DNA from: Algoriphagus antarcticus
GTDB taxonomy: Bacteria > Bacteroidota > Bacteroidia > Cytophagales > Cyclobacteriaceae
DNA length: 64,000 nt
Reading direction: 5' to 3'
Assembly (NCBI RefSeq): GCF_002150685.1
Contig: NZ_MSSW01000056.1
Coordinates: 26,562 to 90,561 of the forward strand
Position numbers and translations under genes: made by a program. The notes beneath the pieces were generated by a model. That model worked only from the letters and a program-made list of their open reading frames with translations, ran no database searches and was not told the origin of the DNA. Each line of letters starts with the position of its first letter. The first letter of the stretch is position 1. Below are positions 16,734 through 26,112 of this stretch, one piece after another.

Positions 16734-17276
16734 ATGAACCGACTACTTAAAGCAGCTTTATTCTGCGCTGCGATTTTTACTGCACAATTTTCCTTTGCCC
16801 AATCTGCCCAATTTCCTCTCGTAAAGGGTTTTGGAGGCATTTACGAAGTGCCTGAAGCTACCGAAAGGCCTGATGGGAGTTTGGAATATTTTATCTTAAT
16901 AGATATGTCCACTGCCGCAGACGAAAACGCTGAGGTCAGCCGCTGGGTGGACAATGTAGCCCGTTTGATGAATCTTCACGCGCTTGCGGGTGTTTCCAAG
17001 GATCGTTTGCATGTGAAAGTAGTAGTTCATGGTGGTGCTATCTCCACTGTAATGAGTAATGAAGTCTATCAGAAGCGATACAATGTTGATAATCCGAATA
17101 TCGCTGTATATAAAGCGCTGGAAGCTGCTGGAGCAGAAATACTAGTTTGCGGTCAGTCGCTGCGTGCTAGAGATTTGCAAAAAGCTGATTTGTATGATAG
17201 TGTCAATGTTGCGCTTTCAGCCTTGACCATGGTGACTACGTATGCACCAAAAGGATACACGGTCTTAAAATTTTAA
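16734..17276 (+). CDS. Exported DsrE/DsrF-like protein
   Basis: A 180-residue protein with a Sec signal peptide ending near AQFSFAQS (residues 18-25), placing it in the periplasm. The mature part has the DsrE/F-like Rossmann-type pattern: an early strand with FILIDMS, a central KVVVHGGA strand-loop, ALEAAGAEILVCGQSL with C139-like placement after the last strand, and a C-terminal ALTMVTTYAPKGY. Cytoplasmic relatives move sulfur, while exported ones in Bacteroidota are uncharacterised. The kinase gene starts 45 bases downstream in the same direction and could be co-transcribed. Confidence 0.75.
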   Translation: MNRLLKAALFCAAIFTAQFSFAQSAQFPLVKGFGGIYEVPEATERPDGSLEYFILIDMSTAADENAEVSRWVDNVARLMNLHALAGVSKDRLHVKVVVHGGAISTVMSNEVYQKRYNVDNPNIAVYKALEAAGAEILVCGQSLRARDLQKADLYDSVNVALSALTMVTTYAPKGYTVLKF

Positions 17277-17321
17277 TACCTAGTTGGAATAATTTTTGGT
17301 TCCTAGGGTAATGTGTTTTTG

Positions 17322-19838
17322 ATGAAAAGAAATTCCCCAAGTTCCAATACAGCAGGGAAAGTCGTTACCGGCTTTTTCATAGCCGCTATTTTCCTGATCG
17401 GAATGGCAGGGTTGACTTACTATACCCAAAATAGGCTCCTTGAAACGATGAAGGAGCTAGCTGAGCCTAATCAAAAGCTCAATCTCCTGAACGAGCTTCA
17501 GTCAGAAATCATTCAAATTACTCAACTGGATAATTCTGGGGTAGACGAGGACTTTAGAGTTCAGGACTCAAGTGTGGTTTCTCTCAAGCAAAAGCTTCAA
17601 GAATTAGGCTCAATGGCAGAAGACTCGCTGGAAAACACCTACATCCAAAGCATACAGAACAACCTAGATACACTTGTAGTTGGCTATGTGAATTTGTTTG
17701 ATGTGAAGACGAGTTTGGCTAGTCGGAATTTCACCCAACAAGCGCTGAACAAAGTCGAACTGGGAATACGCAGACGAGCAGCTACTATAGAACAACAGCC
17801 TATAGGTAAGATCAATCCAAAGGATCAGCTTTTTAGTGACCTGGAGAAGGAGATATCTTCGCGTCAGGAGGCGAAGTCTAATCTAACAATCATCCGCAAG
17901 GACGGAGATAAGCCCATTGACTTTCTGCGTGATTTGCAAAAGAAAAACCTCAAAGATCCCAATTTACCGGAGGTGCAAACATTAGATAGCGTTCTCCATA
18001 ATATCAAAGGAGTAATAAATAGGGGCAATCGCGAAGAGGCTTTTCAGAGACAGAAACTTGCCAAAATGGAAGCTGAAATATCTATCAGCCAAAGCAAGAT
18101 CATCAATACAATTCAAAATCTGGTAATTACGCTGCAGCAACGCGCACTGGAGAAATCCGACAGTCAAAATGACTCAGCCTATAAGCTGACCTATGACATG
18201 ACGTATTTCTTGATAATGATTGTGATTTTGGCAGTAATAGGTGCTGCTATCATGGTTTATTCGATTTTGAAAGAGATCAAAGTCACCAAGAAGTATCAGG
18301 AGAATCTGGAAATTTCCAGACTGAAATCTGAGCAGTTGGCGAGATCCAAGCAGGAGTTTTTGGCTAATATGAGTCATGAGATTCGAAATCCTCTCCATGT
18401 GATTCAGGGGTATAGATCGGTTTTGGAAAAATCTGAACTTGATTCTAGCCAACAATCGCACCTCAGAATGATAGGCTTTGCATCAGATACATTGATGGAA
18501 ATCGTGGATGAAGTCCTGGACTTTTCAAAATTGGAAGCAGGGAAGTTGAAGTTGGAGGCGCATCCTTTTGATCCACAGTCACTTTTTTCCTCCTTGCAGA
18601 ATTTCTTCGAATTGCAGGCTGCCGAAAAGAAAGTCGATTTTGAATGGTCACTGGACCTTCCAGAAGATAAATGGCTCATAGGAGATCAACTCAGGTTAAA
18701 GCAAATCTTAAACAACCTCCTCAGTAATGCTTTTAAATTCACTTCCGAAGGTTCTATTTGTGTAAATGTGGGGTGGGGGAAAGGTATGCTAACTGTGGAA
18801 ATTAAGGACACTGGAATCGGGATGTCCCCTCCGGTCTTGGAAAAGGTATTTCGCGAGTTTGATCAGGCAGATACATCTATTTCTAGAAAATATGGAGGTA
18901 CCGGTCTGGGCTTGGCGATTGTTCAGCGTCTCGTAACTTTGATGGAAGGCGAGATCATGGCGTCTAGCGCTGAGCACGAGGGCACCACCATGCTGGTGCG
19001 ACTGCCGATGACAGCCACAGAATCTCAGCGAGTGGAATTCAATCCTGACGAAATTGTCTCCCTTGATCTTTCTGGACTGAAAGTTCTTCTTGTGGATGAC
19101 GATAAGGTGGGACTCCGATATTTGGAGACTATTCTTAGTTACTTTGGAGCTTCGATCATCGCATATACTGGAGGAACCAACTTCAGAGATGAGTTCCTCG
19201 CGCTTGATTTTGATCTTGCGATTTTGGATATACAGATGCCTGAGTTTTCTGGTTTTGATGTAGTTAATAGATTGAGATCCATTGACATGTACAAAGGGAT
19301 TCCGATTCTGGCTATGACGGCAAATGTCTTTGTGGAGGAGCGGGACAAAATGATGGAAAGTGGCTTTACCGAGATTATTTTCAAGCCCTTCCAAGAGCGT
19401 GTTTTGATCGATTGCTTGGGTAAGTTTTTTCCAAATCATGTAGTGAAAGACACGCAGAAGAATCAGAAGATCAGCGAATCTGATAGTACACTGTTTCAGT
19501 TGAAAGACTTGGCGAGATTCTGTATGGGAGATGAATTATTGCTGCAGGATATCGTGCGGGAATTGGTAGTGGAGACACGGAATGATCTCAGAAAGATGAA
19601 AAAGGCGAAAATGAACGATGATTTTGACCAGATTCTAGAGATCTGCCATCAGCTGGGAAGTCGACTGGGACAAATCAAAAGCTCGGCAGGTCCCACTGCC
19701 CGAAAGGTGGAAAACAGTTTGAAAATAGGCAATAAAAACGGTCTCGGTGATACACTGAATCAGCTGGATGAAGAAATAAGCATCTTGCTGGCAGCACTTA
19801 CCGAGACCATCGAAAAAACGGCAAACGTGGAAAACTAA
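17322..19838 (+). CDS. Hybrid sensor histidine kinase (HisKA-HATPase-REC-Hpt)
   Basis: An 838-residue membrane kinase from ATG 17322 (a GTG three codons earlier is possible). Two membrane helices (about 14-34 and 293-314) bracket a long helical extracytoplasmic sensor region with many Q/N/E residues. HisKA has H352 in NMSHEIRNPLHV; the HATPase shows NNLLSNAFKFT, DTGIGM and GTGLGLAIV; the receiver has D636 in AILDIQMPE; a C-terminal Hpt-like helix bundle carries a candidate histidine in ICHQLGSRLGQI. This is a full phosphorelay chain. Its stop overlaps the stop of the convergent sigma-54 regulator gene by four bases, making that regulator the likely partner. Confidence 0.92.
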   Translation: MKRNSPSSNTAGKVVTGFFIAAIFLIGMAGLTYYTQNRLLETMKELAEPNQKLNLLNELQSEIIQITQLDNSGVDEDFRVQDSSVVSLKQKLQELGSMAEDSLENTYIQSIQNNLDTLVVGYVNLFDVKTSLASRNFTQQALNKVELGIRRRAATIEQQPIGKINPKDQLFSDLEKEISSRQEAKSNLTIIRKDGDKPIDFLRDLQKKNLKDPNLPEVQTLDSVLHNIKGVINRGNREEAFQRQKLAKMEAEISISQSKIINTIQNLVITLQQRALEKSDSQNDSAYKLTYDMTYFLIMIVILAVIGAAIMVYSILKEIKVTKKYQENLEISRLKSEQLARSKQEFLANMSHEIRNPLHVIQGYRSVLEKSELDSSQQSHLRMIGFASDTLMEIVDEVLDFSKLEAGKLKLEAHPFDPQSLFSSLQNFFELQAAEKKVDFEWSLDLPEDKWLIGDQLRLKQILNNLLSNAFKFTSEGSICVNVGWGKGMLTVEIKDTGIGMSPPVLEKVFREFDQADTSISRKYGGTGLGLAIVQRLVTLMEGEIMASSAEHEGTTMLVRLPMTATESQRVEFNPDEIVSLDLSGLKVLLVDDDKVGLRYLETILSYFGASIIAYTGGTNFRDEFLALDFDLAILDIQMPEFSGFDVVNRLRSIDMYKGIPILAMTANVFVEERDKMMESGFTEIIFKPFQERVLIDCLGKFFPNHVVKDTQKNQKISESDSTLFQLKDLARFCMGDELLLQDIVRELVVETRNDLRKMKKAKMNDDFDQILEICHQLGSRLGQIKSSAGPTARKVENSLKIGNKNGLGDTLNQLDEEISILLAALTETIEKTANVEN

Positions 19839-21244
19839 TCTAGTCCGTATTTTTCCATTTTGCTGTAGAGGGTTTTGCGATCCATATTTAGAATTCTGGC
19901 TGTTTTCGACTTATTGAATTTGGTATCCATCAGTACTTTCTGGATCAGCTCCTTTTCCTGCTCCACCCATTGGGATTTATAGTCTTTGGGAGAAGGTAAA
20001 TCAGCTGTACGAGAAATGGAGTTCATACCTCCTTTTGTGCCCACTATGCTAGCAGATGGCTCATACAAATCTGCAGGCAAAGCGTCTTTCTCTACATGTG
20101 ATCCTGAAGAAAGAAGTACTGCACGTTTAATGATATTGCGTAATTCCCGCAAATTTCCCGGCCAGTCATAGGCAAGGAATATCTCCCAGACTTCCGGAGA
20201 GAAGCCTTTGACGCTTTTTTCAAGTCGCTCATTACTTTCTTCAAGGAATTGATCTGCAAAATCTTCCAAGTCCTCCTTTCTGCTTCGTAGTGGTATAGCA
20301 CTCAGTGTAAACTCATTCAATCGATGATATAAGTCTTCGCGGAAATGCCCATCTCCAGCTTGTAATAGTAGGTTGTCATTCGTAGCCGCGATAATCCGCA
20401 CATCGATAGAAATCTCCTTATTTCCGCCGATTTTTCGAATTGTTCTCTCCTGAATTGCTCTGAGAAGTTGGATCTGAACTTCATAGCTGAGGTTTCCGAT
20501 TTCATCAAGGAATATTGTGCCGCCGTTGGCCATCTCGAAGTGACCTGTTTTATTTTCCAAGGCTCCTGTAAAAGCTCCTTTTACGTGACCAAACAATTCA
20601 CTTCCAGCAAGTTCTTTAGGCAAAGCACCACAATCTATTGCGATAAATGGACCGTCTTTTCTGGTGGATAAATCATGAATTCTTCTGGAAACAAACTCTT
20701 TTCCCGTTCCTGTCTCCCCTAAAACGAGCACACTCAGATCCGTGGGCGCGACTAGTTGAATATGTTTTTCGAGTTTTTTTGCCTCTATTGATCCACCAAC
20801 TACATAACTGCCTTTGAATTTGGCCTTAGGCGAAGAAGATGGAGTGACTGGAGCTTCTGCTGAAGCTGAAGCAGGTTCAGTTACTATAGCTGAAAGAGAT
20901 TCTTTTACAGTTGCCAAAAGCTCATCAGGATTGATCGGCTTAGTGATGTATTCGAAAGCCCCTAATTTCATGGCTTTGATGGCAATCCGGATATCGGAGT
21001 AATGCGTGATCAGGATCACCTGAGTTTGCGGGTAGTTGCTTTTGGACCACTGCAGCAGCTCCATTCCCGTGCCGTCAGGCAGCCTGAAGTCGGCAATGAT
21101 CAAATCAAATTTCGAATTACTAAAAAATTGCTGAGCTTCTTTGACTTTGATAGCTGTCTGAACTGTAAATCCATTTTTTTCAAGAAAGGTCTTAACGATC
21201 CTCGAATAAGTCAGATCATCCTCTACTAATAATATATGCTTCAT
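19835..21244 (-). CDS. Sigma-54-dependent response regulator (NtrC family)
   Basis: A 469-residue transcription activator. The receiver (about 1-120) has E8-D9-D10, phospho-acceptor D52 in IADFRLPDG, T80 and K102. A flexible Ala/Ser/Pro linker (about 120-145) leads to an AAA+ domain with Walker A GETGTGKE, the sigma-54 contact loop GAFTGA and Walker B GGTIFLDEIG. The C-terminal Fis-type helix-turn-helix reads NKSKTARILNMDRKTLY. It activates RpoN promoters when phosphorylated. It converges tail to tail on the hybrid kinase gene, an arrangement less common than co-directional pairs. I see no convincing -24/-12 site in the 700 bases upstream of its start. Confidence 0.95.
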   Translation of the reverse strand: MKHILLVEDDLTYSRIVKTFLEKNGFTVQTAIKVKEAQQFFSNSKFDLIIADFRLPDGTGMELLQWSKSNYPQTQVILITHYSDIRIAIKAMKLGAFEYITKPINPDELLATVKESLSAIVTEPASASAEAPVTPSSSPKAKFKGSYVVGGSIEAKKLEKHIQLVAPTDLSVLVLGETGTGKEFVSRRIHDLSTRKDGPFIAIDCGALPKELAGSELFGHVKGAFTGALENKTGHFEMANGGTIFLDEIGNLSYEVQIQLLRAIQERTIRKIGGNKEISIDVRIIAATNDNLLLQAGDGHFREDLYHRLNEFTLSAIPLRSRKEDLEDFADQFLEESNERLEKSVKGFSPEVWEIFLAYDWPGNLRELRNIIKRAVLLSSGSHVEKDALPADLYEPSASIVGTKGGMNSISRTADLPSPKDYKSQWVEQEKELIQKVLMDTKFNKSKTARILNMDRKTLYSKMEKYGLD

Positions 21245-21948
21245 GAATTGCTTTCTTTTATAGACCTAATTAACAAAAAAAACACCAGACAAGTGTTCAG
21301 CGCATTTTTACTTAGGAGTTTAAGCAACTAATCTAGGATTTCTTTGCCTTGTTTATTCTTTTTTTTGGAGATTTTCTCTTCAGATTCATCGTCAAAAATA
21401 ACTTGGCAGTGAAATGAATCTTCGATTTTCGGTATTAGTCAAGTTTTAGTTTAATTATACCTGTGATAAAGTTCTTTGCTGCTTTGAGAGGAAATGTGAA
21501 CGTTCAATTCCATTTCTTTTCTTACTGTGATTTTTCAGTAATATTCTCCGGGGCATTTGCAGGAAATAAAACACCAGCCAAGACTGAGTTCTTAATATAT
21601 CGTAAAATTAAAACTACTTTGAAAATAACATGAAGGATCAAATTCAGAGAGAAGCCCTAGGCTTTAGATAGGTTATTTCTGTAAGCTATATTAGGTCATT
21701 ATTATGGTGCCCACTTCAATTACCGGGAGATAGGACTGATTTGAGAGAAAATCAGCTATAATGATTTTGCAATTTCCGATTAGGTTGTACCAAAAATCTA
21801 ACTTGAACTGTGCTGAAAGGGAATTTGAGTTAGATCAATAGAACGACGATATGCCAAATTTTTAGGAAGCAAAGAGAACTTATTTTGCGAAAAATATCTT
21901 CAGAAAACAATTACCTTTGATTCTTCAAAATAACATTTGCCCGACTCT
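21245..21948. other. Divergent intergenic region, sigma-54 regulator / purF
   Basis: About 700 bases with no plausible gene. An AAAACACCAG-CAAG word occurs twice (near 21279 and 21569), the first with dyad symmetry AACAC...GTGTT. A TTGGCAGTGAAATGAA at about 21403 only partly resembles an RpoN site. Otherwise featureless. Confidence 0.4.
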
Positions 21949-23832
21949 ATGAGTGACGCTATCAAACACGAATGCGGAATAGCAATGATTAGATTGCGAA
22001 AACCTCCCCAGTATTACATTGACAAATATGGTACGGCAGCTTTTGCATCTACCAGGCTTTATGTCCTGATGCAAAAACAAATCAATAGAGGTCAGGATGG
22101 TGCAGGGGTCGCCAATGTCAAAATTGACACAAAGCCCGGGACACGATATATCAGCAGATATAGGTCTATTGAGCCCTCAGCAGTCAATTACATCTTTGAC
22201 AAAATCAATCGTAAATATAAGAAAGCCAAGAAAATCGGAGGTCATGATGCACTTACTGATGGAAATTGGCTGAAAGAAAATATTGCTTTTACAGGGGAAG
22301 TTTGGTTGGGACACCTGAGGTACGGTACTCACGGCGAAAACTCGATAGAGACTTGCCACCCTTTCTTAAAGCAAAATAACTGGAGAAGCCGTAACCTGGT
22401 AATGGCCGGTAACTTTAACATGACTAATGTGGAAGAGCTTTTTGATAAGCTTGTACAGCTAGGTCAGCACCCAAAGGAAAAAACCGACACTGTCACCGTA
22501 ATGGAGAAAATCGGCCACTTCCTTGATGAAGAGAATCAACGCATTTTTGATAAATACAAGCACCAATTCTCCAACGAACAGATCACTCAGGTGATCGAGG
22601 ATGAACTGGATATGGCTAGGATCCTCAGAAGATCCTGTAGAGATTTTGACGGTGGTTATGCTATGGCTGGTATCGTAGGCAATGGCTCTGCTTTCGTGGT
22701 GAGAGATCCTTCAGGTATTCGTCCTGCATATTATTATGCTGATGATGAGGTGATTGTAGTTGCTTCTGAAAAGCCTGCTATCAAATCTGCATTCAATATT
22801 AATTTCAATTCCATCAAGGAGATTCAGCCAGGGCATGCTCTGGTAATCAATAAGGATGGCTCGTATGCAGAATCAGAAATTATGCCTGCCAGAGAGAAGA
22901 AATCATGCTCATTTGAGCGAATCTATTTCTCTAGGGGAACTGATCCAAATATCTACCAAGAGCGAAAAAATCTTGGTAAAGCTTTGATCCCGCAGATCTT
23001 GAAAGCGATTGATTTCGATCTAAAAAATACTGTGTTTTCCTACATTCCAAATACTGCTGAAACTGCGTTTCTGGGTATGATTGAAGGTTTGGAGGATTAT
23101 CTGGCAGCTAAAAGAAGAGAGGTTTTTGTAGATGGCAAGCCACACATGGGCGATCTCGATGAGCTATTGAGTTTCCGACCTAGAGTGGAAAAACTAGTCA
23201 GTAAAGATGTGAAGCTTAGGACTTTCATAGCTAATGACGAAGACCGTGATTCTATTGTCGCCAATGTATATGATACAACTTATGAAGTAATCAAGACTGG
23301 AGTGGATACACTTGTGGTGATCGACGACAGTATTGTAAGAGGTACTACGCTTGAGAAAAGTATCCTGACTACCCTTGATAAATTAAATCCAAAACGAATC
23401 ATAATTGTGTCGTCTGCGCCGCAGATTCGATTCCCTGATTGCTATGGAATTGATATGTCAAGGATGAAGGAGTTTGTTGCTTTCAGAGCAGCTTTAGCTT
23501 TGCTGAATGAGCGGAAAATTTCCAATACATTAGATCAGGTATATGAAGCTTGCCTCAGTGCACCCTATTCTACAGAGAATTTCGTGAAAGGTGTCTATAG
23601 CGCATTTACTGATGATGAGATCTCTGAAAAAATCTCGGAGATCGTCACCAAGGAGGATATAAAAGCTGAAGTAATAATAATCTATCAGACTGTAGATAAC
23701 CTTCACAAATGCTGCCCAGATCATTTAGGAGACTGGTATTTCACAGGAAATTATCCTACTACAGGTGGTGTGAGAGTAGTGAATAAGTCTTTCGTTAATT
23801 TTATGGAAGATAAAAATGTACGAGCATATTAA
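21949..23832 (+). CDS. purF: Amidophosphoribosyltransferase-like protein, extended form
   Basis: A class II glutamine amidotransferase fused to a PRPP-binding phosphoribosyltransferase domain, the PurF architecture that makes phosphoribosylamine for purine synthesis. From ATG 21949 it has 627 residues, about 120 more than ordinary PurF. The N-terminal nucleophile candidate is C9 in HECGIA, followed by NRGQDGAG, HLRYGTHG and GNFNM. The PRPP loop VVIDDSIVRGTT is near 455-467. An internal segment (about 330-420) and a C-terminal extension are the added parts, as in the long Bacteroidota variant that coexists with standard PurF. The real substrate of this long form is not certain. A terminator follows. 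Confidence 0.85.
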   Translation: MSDAIKHECGIAMIRLRKPPQYYIDKYGTAAFASTRLYVLMQKQINRGQDGAGVANVKIDTKPGTRYISRYRSIEPSAVNYIFDKINRKYKKAKKIGGHDALTDGNWLKENIAFTGEVWLGHLRYGTHGENSIETCHPFLKQNNWRSRNLVMAGNFNMTNVEELFDKLVQLGQHPKEKTDTVTVMEKIGHFLDEENQRIFDKYKHQFSNEQITQVIEDELDMARILRRSCRDFDGGYAMAGIVGNGSAFVVRDPSGIRPAYYYADDEVIVVASEKPAIKSAFNINFNSIKEIQPGHALVINKDGSYAESEIMPAREKKSCSFERIYFSRGTDPNIYQERKNLGKALIPQILKAIDFDLKNTVFSYIPNTAETAFLGMIEGLEDYLAAKRREVFVDGKPHMGDLDELLSFRPRVEKLVSKDVKLRTFIANDEDRDSIVANVYDTTYEVIKTGVDTLVVIDDSIVRGTTLEKSILTTLDKLNPKRIIIVSSAPQIRFPDCYGIDMSRMKEFVAFRAALALLNERKISNTLDQVYEACLSAPYSTENFVKGVYSAFTDDEISEKISEIVTKEDIKAEVIIIYQTVDNLHKCCPDHLGDWYFTGNYPTTGGVRVVNKSFVNFMEDKNVRAY

Positions 23833-23886
23833 GTTCTTGAGAAATAGAATTTTCGACCTTTTGTAGGACAGAAAAATTCAATTATG

Positions 23887-23920
23887 AAGGCACATAGAAG
23901 TTTTTCTTTGTGCCTTTTTT
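23887..23920 (+). terminator. Terminator of purF-like gene
   Basis: Stem AAGGCACA / TGTGCCTT with inner AGAA/TTCT pairing, followed by a T run, 55 bases after the stop. Confidence 0.8.
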
Positions 23921-23972
23921 CTTTCAAGACATTTCAAATTCTTAATTTTACCCAATAAGAAAAAACTAGATA

Positions 23973-25025
23973 ATGGACATAAACGTAGCCCTTTTAAAGG
24001 AAATTTGTGAAATCGCCGGAGCTCCCGGTTTTGAGAAAAGAGTTCGTGATTTAGTGATTGGCTTGGTCACTCCACTAGCTGATGAAGTCAAAATAGATAA
24101 TATAGGCAATGTCATTGCTATCAAGCGAGGCAAGAGAAATCCCGACGGAAAGCGAGTGATGATCGCCGCTCACATGGATGAAATCGGATTTATTATTACT
24201 CATATTGATGAGAATGGGTTTTTGAGATTCCATACACTTGGAGGATTTGATCCGAAGACACTTACTGCACAGCGCGTTATCGTGCATGGAAAAAAGGATC
24301 TAGTAGGAGTGATGGGCAGCAAGCCTATTCATGTGATGTCGGCTGAGGAGAAAACCAAGCTTCCGAAATCCACAGACTTTTTCATCGATCTGGGCATGTC
24401 CAAAGAAGAAGTAGAAAAATGCATCACCGTAGGAGATCCGGTGACCAGGGATCGGGAATTGATCGAAATGGGAGATTGTGTGAATTGTAAGTCCATCGAT
24501 AATCGAGTTGCTGTTTTCATTTTGATAGAAACATTGAAGCAACTTGAAAACCCTGCCTACGATGTATATGCGACTTTCACTGTACAGGAAGAAGTTGGTC
24601 TAAGAGGTGCAAATGTAGCTGCACATGGTATTGATCCTGATTTTGGGATTGCACTGGATACGACGATTGCTTTTGATGTACCAGGAGCACAGGCTCATGA
24701 GAGAGTGACTGAGCTTGGTAAAGGCACAGCGATTAAGATCATGGATGCCATGACGATTTGTGATTATCGTATGGTAGAGTTTATGAAGCAAACCGCAGAC
24801 AAGGCCAAAATTTCTTGGCAACCTGAAATACTGGTAGCTGGTGGGACAGATACCGCTGGCGTACAGCGTATGGGTAAGCAGGGAGCGATTGCCGGGGCGA
24901 TTTCTATCCCGACCAGACACCTGCATCAGGTGATCGAAATGGCTCATAAGAAAGACATTGCTGATTCTATTGCTTTGCTGATAGCCTGTCTGGAGCAGAT
25001 CGACGGATATGATTGGAAGCATTGA
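23973..25025 (+). CDS. M42 family metallo-aminopeptidase
   Basis: A cytoplasmic two-zinc aminopeptidase of the glutamyl aminopeptidase/FrvX/YsdC family, 350 residues as expected, forming dodecameric shells in known members. Metal and catalytic motifs are visible: AAHMDEIGFI, NCKSIDNRV, VQEEVGLRG, ALDTT and the C-terminal SIPTRHLHQ. The PA-like insert (HTLGGFDPKTL, VGVMGSKPIH) is present. It is followed after 33 bases by the phosphatase gene and may head a three-gene unit with the lipid enzymes. No signal peptide. Confidence 0.93.
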   Translation: MDINVALLKEICEIAGAPGFEKRVRDLVIGLVTPLADEVKIDNIGNVIAIKRGKRNPDGKRVMIAAHMDEIGFIITHIDENGFLRFHTLGGFDPKTLTAQRVIVHGKKDLVGVMGSKPIHVMSAEEKTKLPKSTDFFIDLGMSKEEVEKCITVGDPVTRDRELIEMGDCVNCKSIDNRVAVFILIETLKQLENPAYDVYATFTVQEEVGLRGANVAAHGIDPDFGIALDTTIAFDVPGAQAHERVTELGKGTAIKIMDAMTICDYRMVEFMKQTADKAKISWQPEILVAGGTDTAGVQRMGKQGAIAGAISIPTRHLHQVIEMAHKKDIADSIALLIACLEQIDGYDWKH

Positions 25026-25058
25026 ATGAAATTGTCCAAGTAACCTATTTCTCTCTAA

Positions 25059-26096
25059 ATGAAAAATCTACTCATTGTAATCTGCTTGATTTTTGCCTTT
25101 ATTCTTTTATATCAAATAGGAGGTAAATTAATGAGTATTAATAAGCAGGATAAAATCAAAGTAGAGCCTTTCTTGGCCTTTGGAAACGACAGAGATGTTT
25201 TTTTCAAAGGAAGAGTAATCAAGGCTTATACGCAGAAAAGACCTTCTTCCCGTAATAATTGGTTTTCCAATATCATCTCTGCAGCCAAGCGCTATTCCGG
25301 GTCATCTGTACCTCTGGCAAAAGTGGAAATTACTTTTCAGGAAAAAAGCTATACGGTGTGCACTGACGAAAATGGGGTCTTCGAGTTACAAATCGGGGAT
25401 TCCAAACCCAGTACAGAACAGAACGAGTTAGTGACTTTTCAAGTGGTGGAGCCAGTGACCAGAAAGTCTCTCATCGCCCATATGGAAGTAACGAGGTATT
25501 CTGGAAGTATGGGAGTGATTTCTGATATAGATGACACGATTATCATTTCTCACTCTACAGACATAGGGAAAAAGTTCTGGCTTTCGATCTCAAAGAATGC
25601 ATACACCAGAAGGCCTTTACCTGGGGTATCGGAGTTTTATAAAAAGATCACCGATGATAAGAGTTTGCCTATTTTCTATGTGTCCAGTAGCGATTGGTCA
25701 CTCTTTGATTTGATTAAGGATTTTCTTCGTTACAGACATATTCCTGAAGGGCCTATTTTGCTGAAAGACAAGCATATCAACCTAAGAAATATCTGGAAGT
25801 CTGGTGGTGGTGATCATTCACACAAGCTTCAAAAGATTGAGTTGCTCATGGAGATGTTTCCCAAAATGCAGTTTCATTTGATCGGTGACAGTGGACAGCA
25901 TGACCCTGAGATCTATGCGCAAGTTATTCAGGATTATCCTGGCCGAGTGAAGAATGTTTTTGTCAGAATTGTAGGCAAATTAGATGCATCCAGGGAGTCC
26001 GACTTGAAGAGTTTGCACGGATTTGAGCACTTCCATTTTTTTGAATCTTCGGAAGAAGCAATAGAAATAGTCGAAAAAGAATCAATTATCAATTAG
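25059..26096 (+). CDS. App1-type phosphatidate phosphatase (DUF2183, HAD fold)
   Basis: A 345-residue protein with one N-terminal membrane helix (about 3-22). An Ig-like beta domain (about 45-145) precedes a HAD phosphatase domain with the DxDxT motif in SDIDDTIIIS, a serine motif in FYVSSSDW, a lysine in LLKDKHIN, and GDSGQHDPEIY supplying the late acidic residues. Yeast App1 of this family dephosphorylates phosphatidic acid to diacylglycerol. Sixteen bases downstream lies a diacylglycerol-kinase-type gene with the reverse activity, so the pair could set the PA/DAG balance at the membrane. The substrate is inferred from family. Confidence 0.85.
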   Translation: MKNLLIVICLIFAFILLYQIGGKLMSINKQDKIKVEPFLAFGNDRDVFFKGRVIKAYTQKRPSSRNNWFSNIISAAKRYSGSSVPLAKVEITFQEKSYTVCTDENGVFELQIGDSKPSTEQNELVTFQVVEPVTRKSLIAHMEVTRYSGSMGVISDIDDTIIISHSTDIGKKFWLSISKNAYTRRPLPGVSEFYKKITDDKSLPIFYVSSSDWSLFDLIKDFLRYRHIPEGPILLKDKHINLRNIWKSGGGDHSHKLQKIELLMEMFPKMQFHLIGDSGQHDPEIYAQVIQDYPGRVKNVFVRIVGKLDASRESDLKSLHGFEHFHFFESSEEAIEIVEKESIIN

Positions 26097-26112
26097 TTCA
26101 AAGATCCATTAA

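Noticed and set aside
21395..21425. RpoN (-24/-12) promoter upstream of the sigma-54 regulator
   Set aside because: TTGGCAGTGAAATGAA lacks the TTGC half and the orientation and spacing do not fit.
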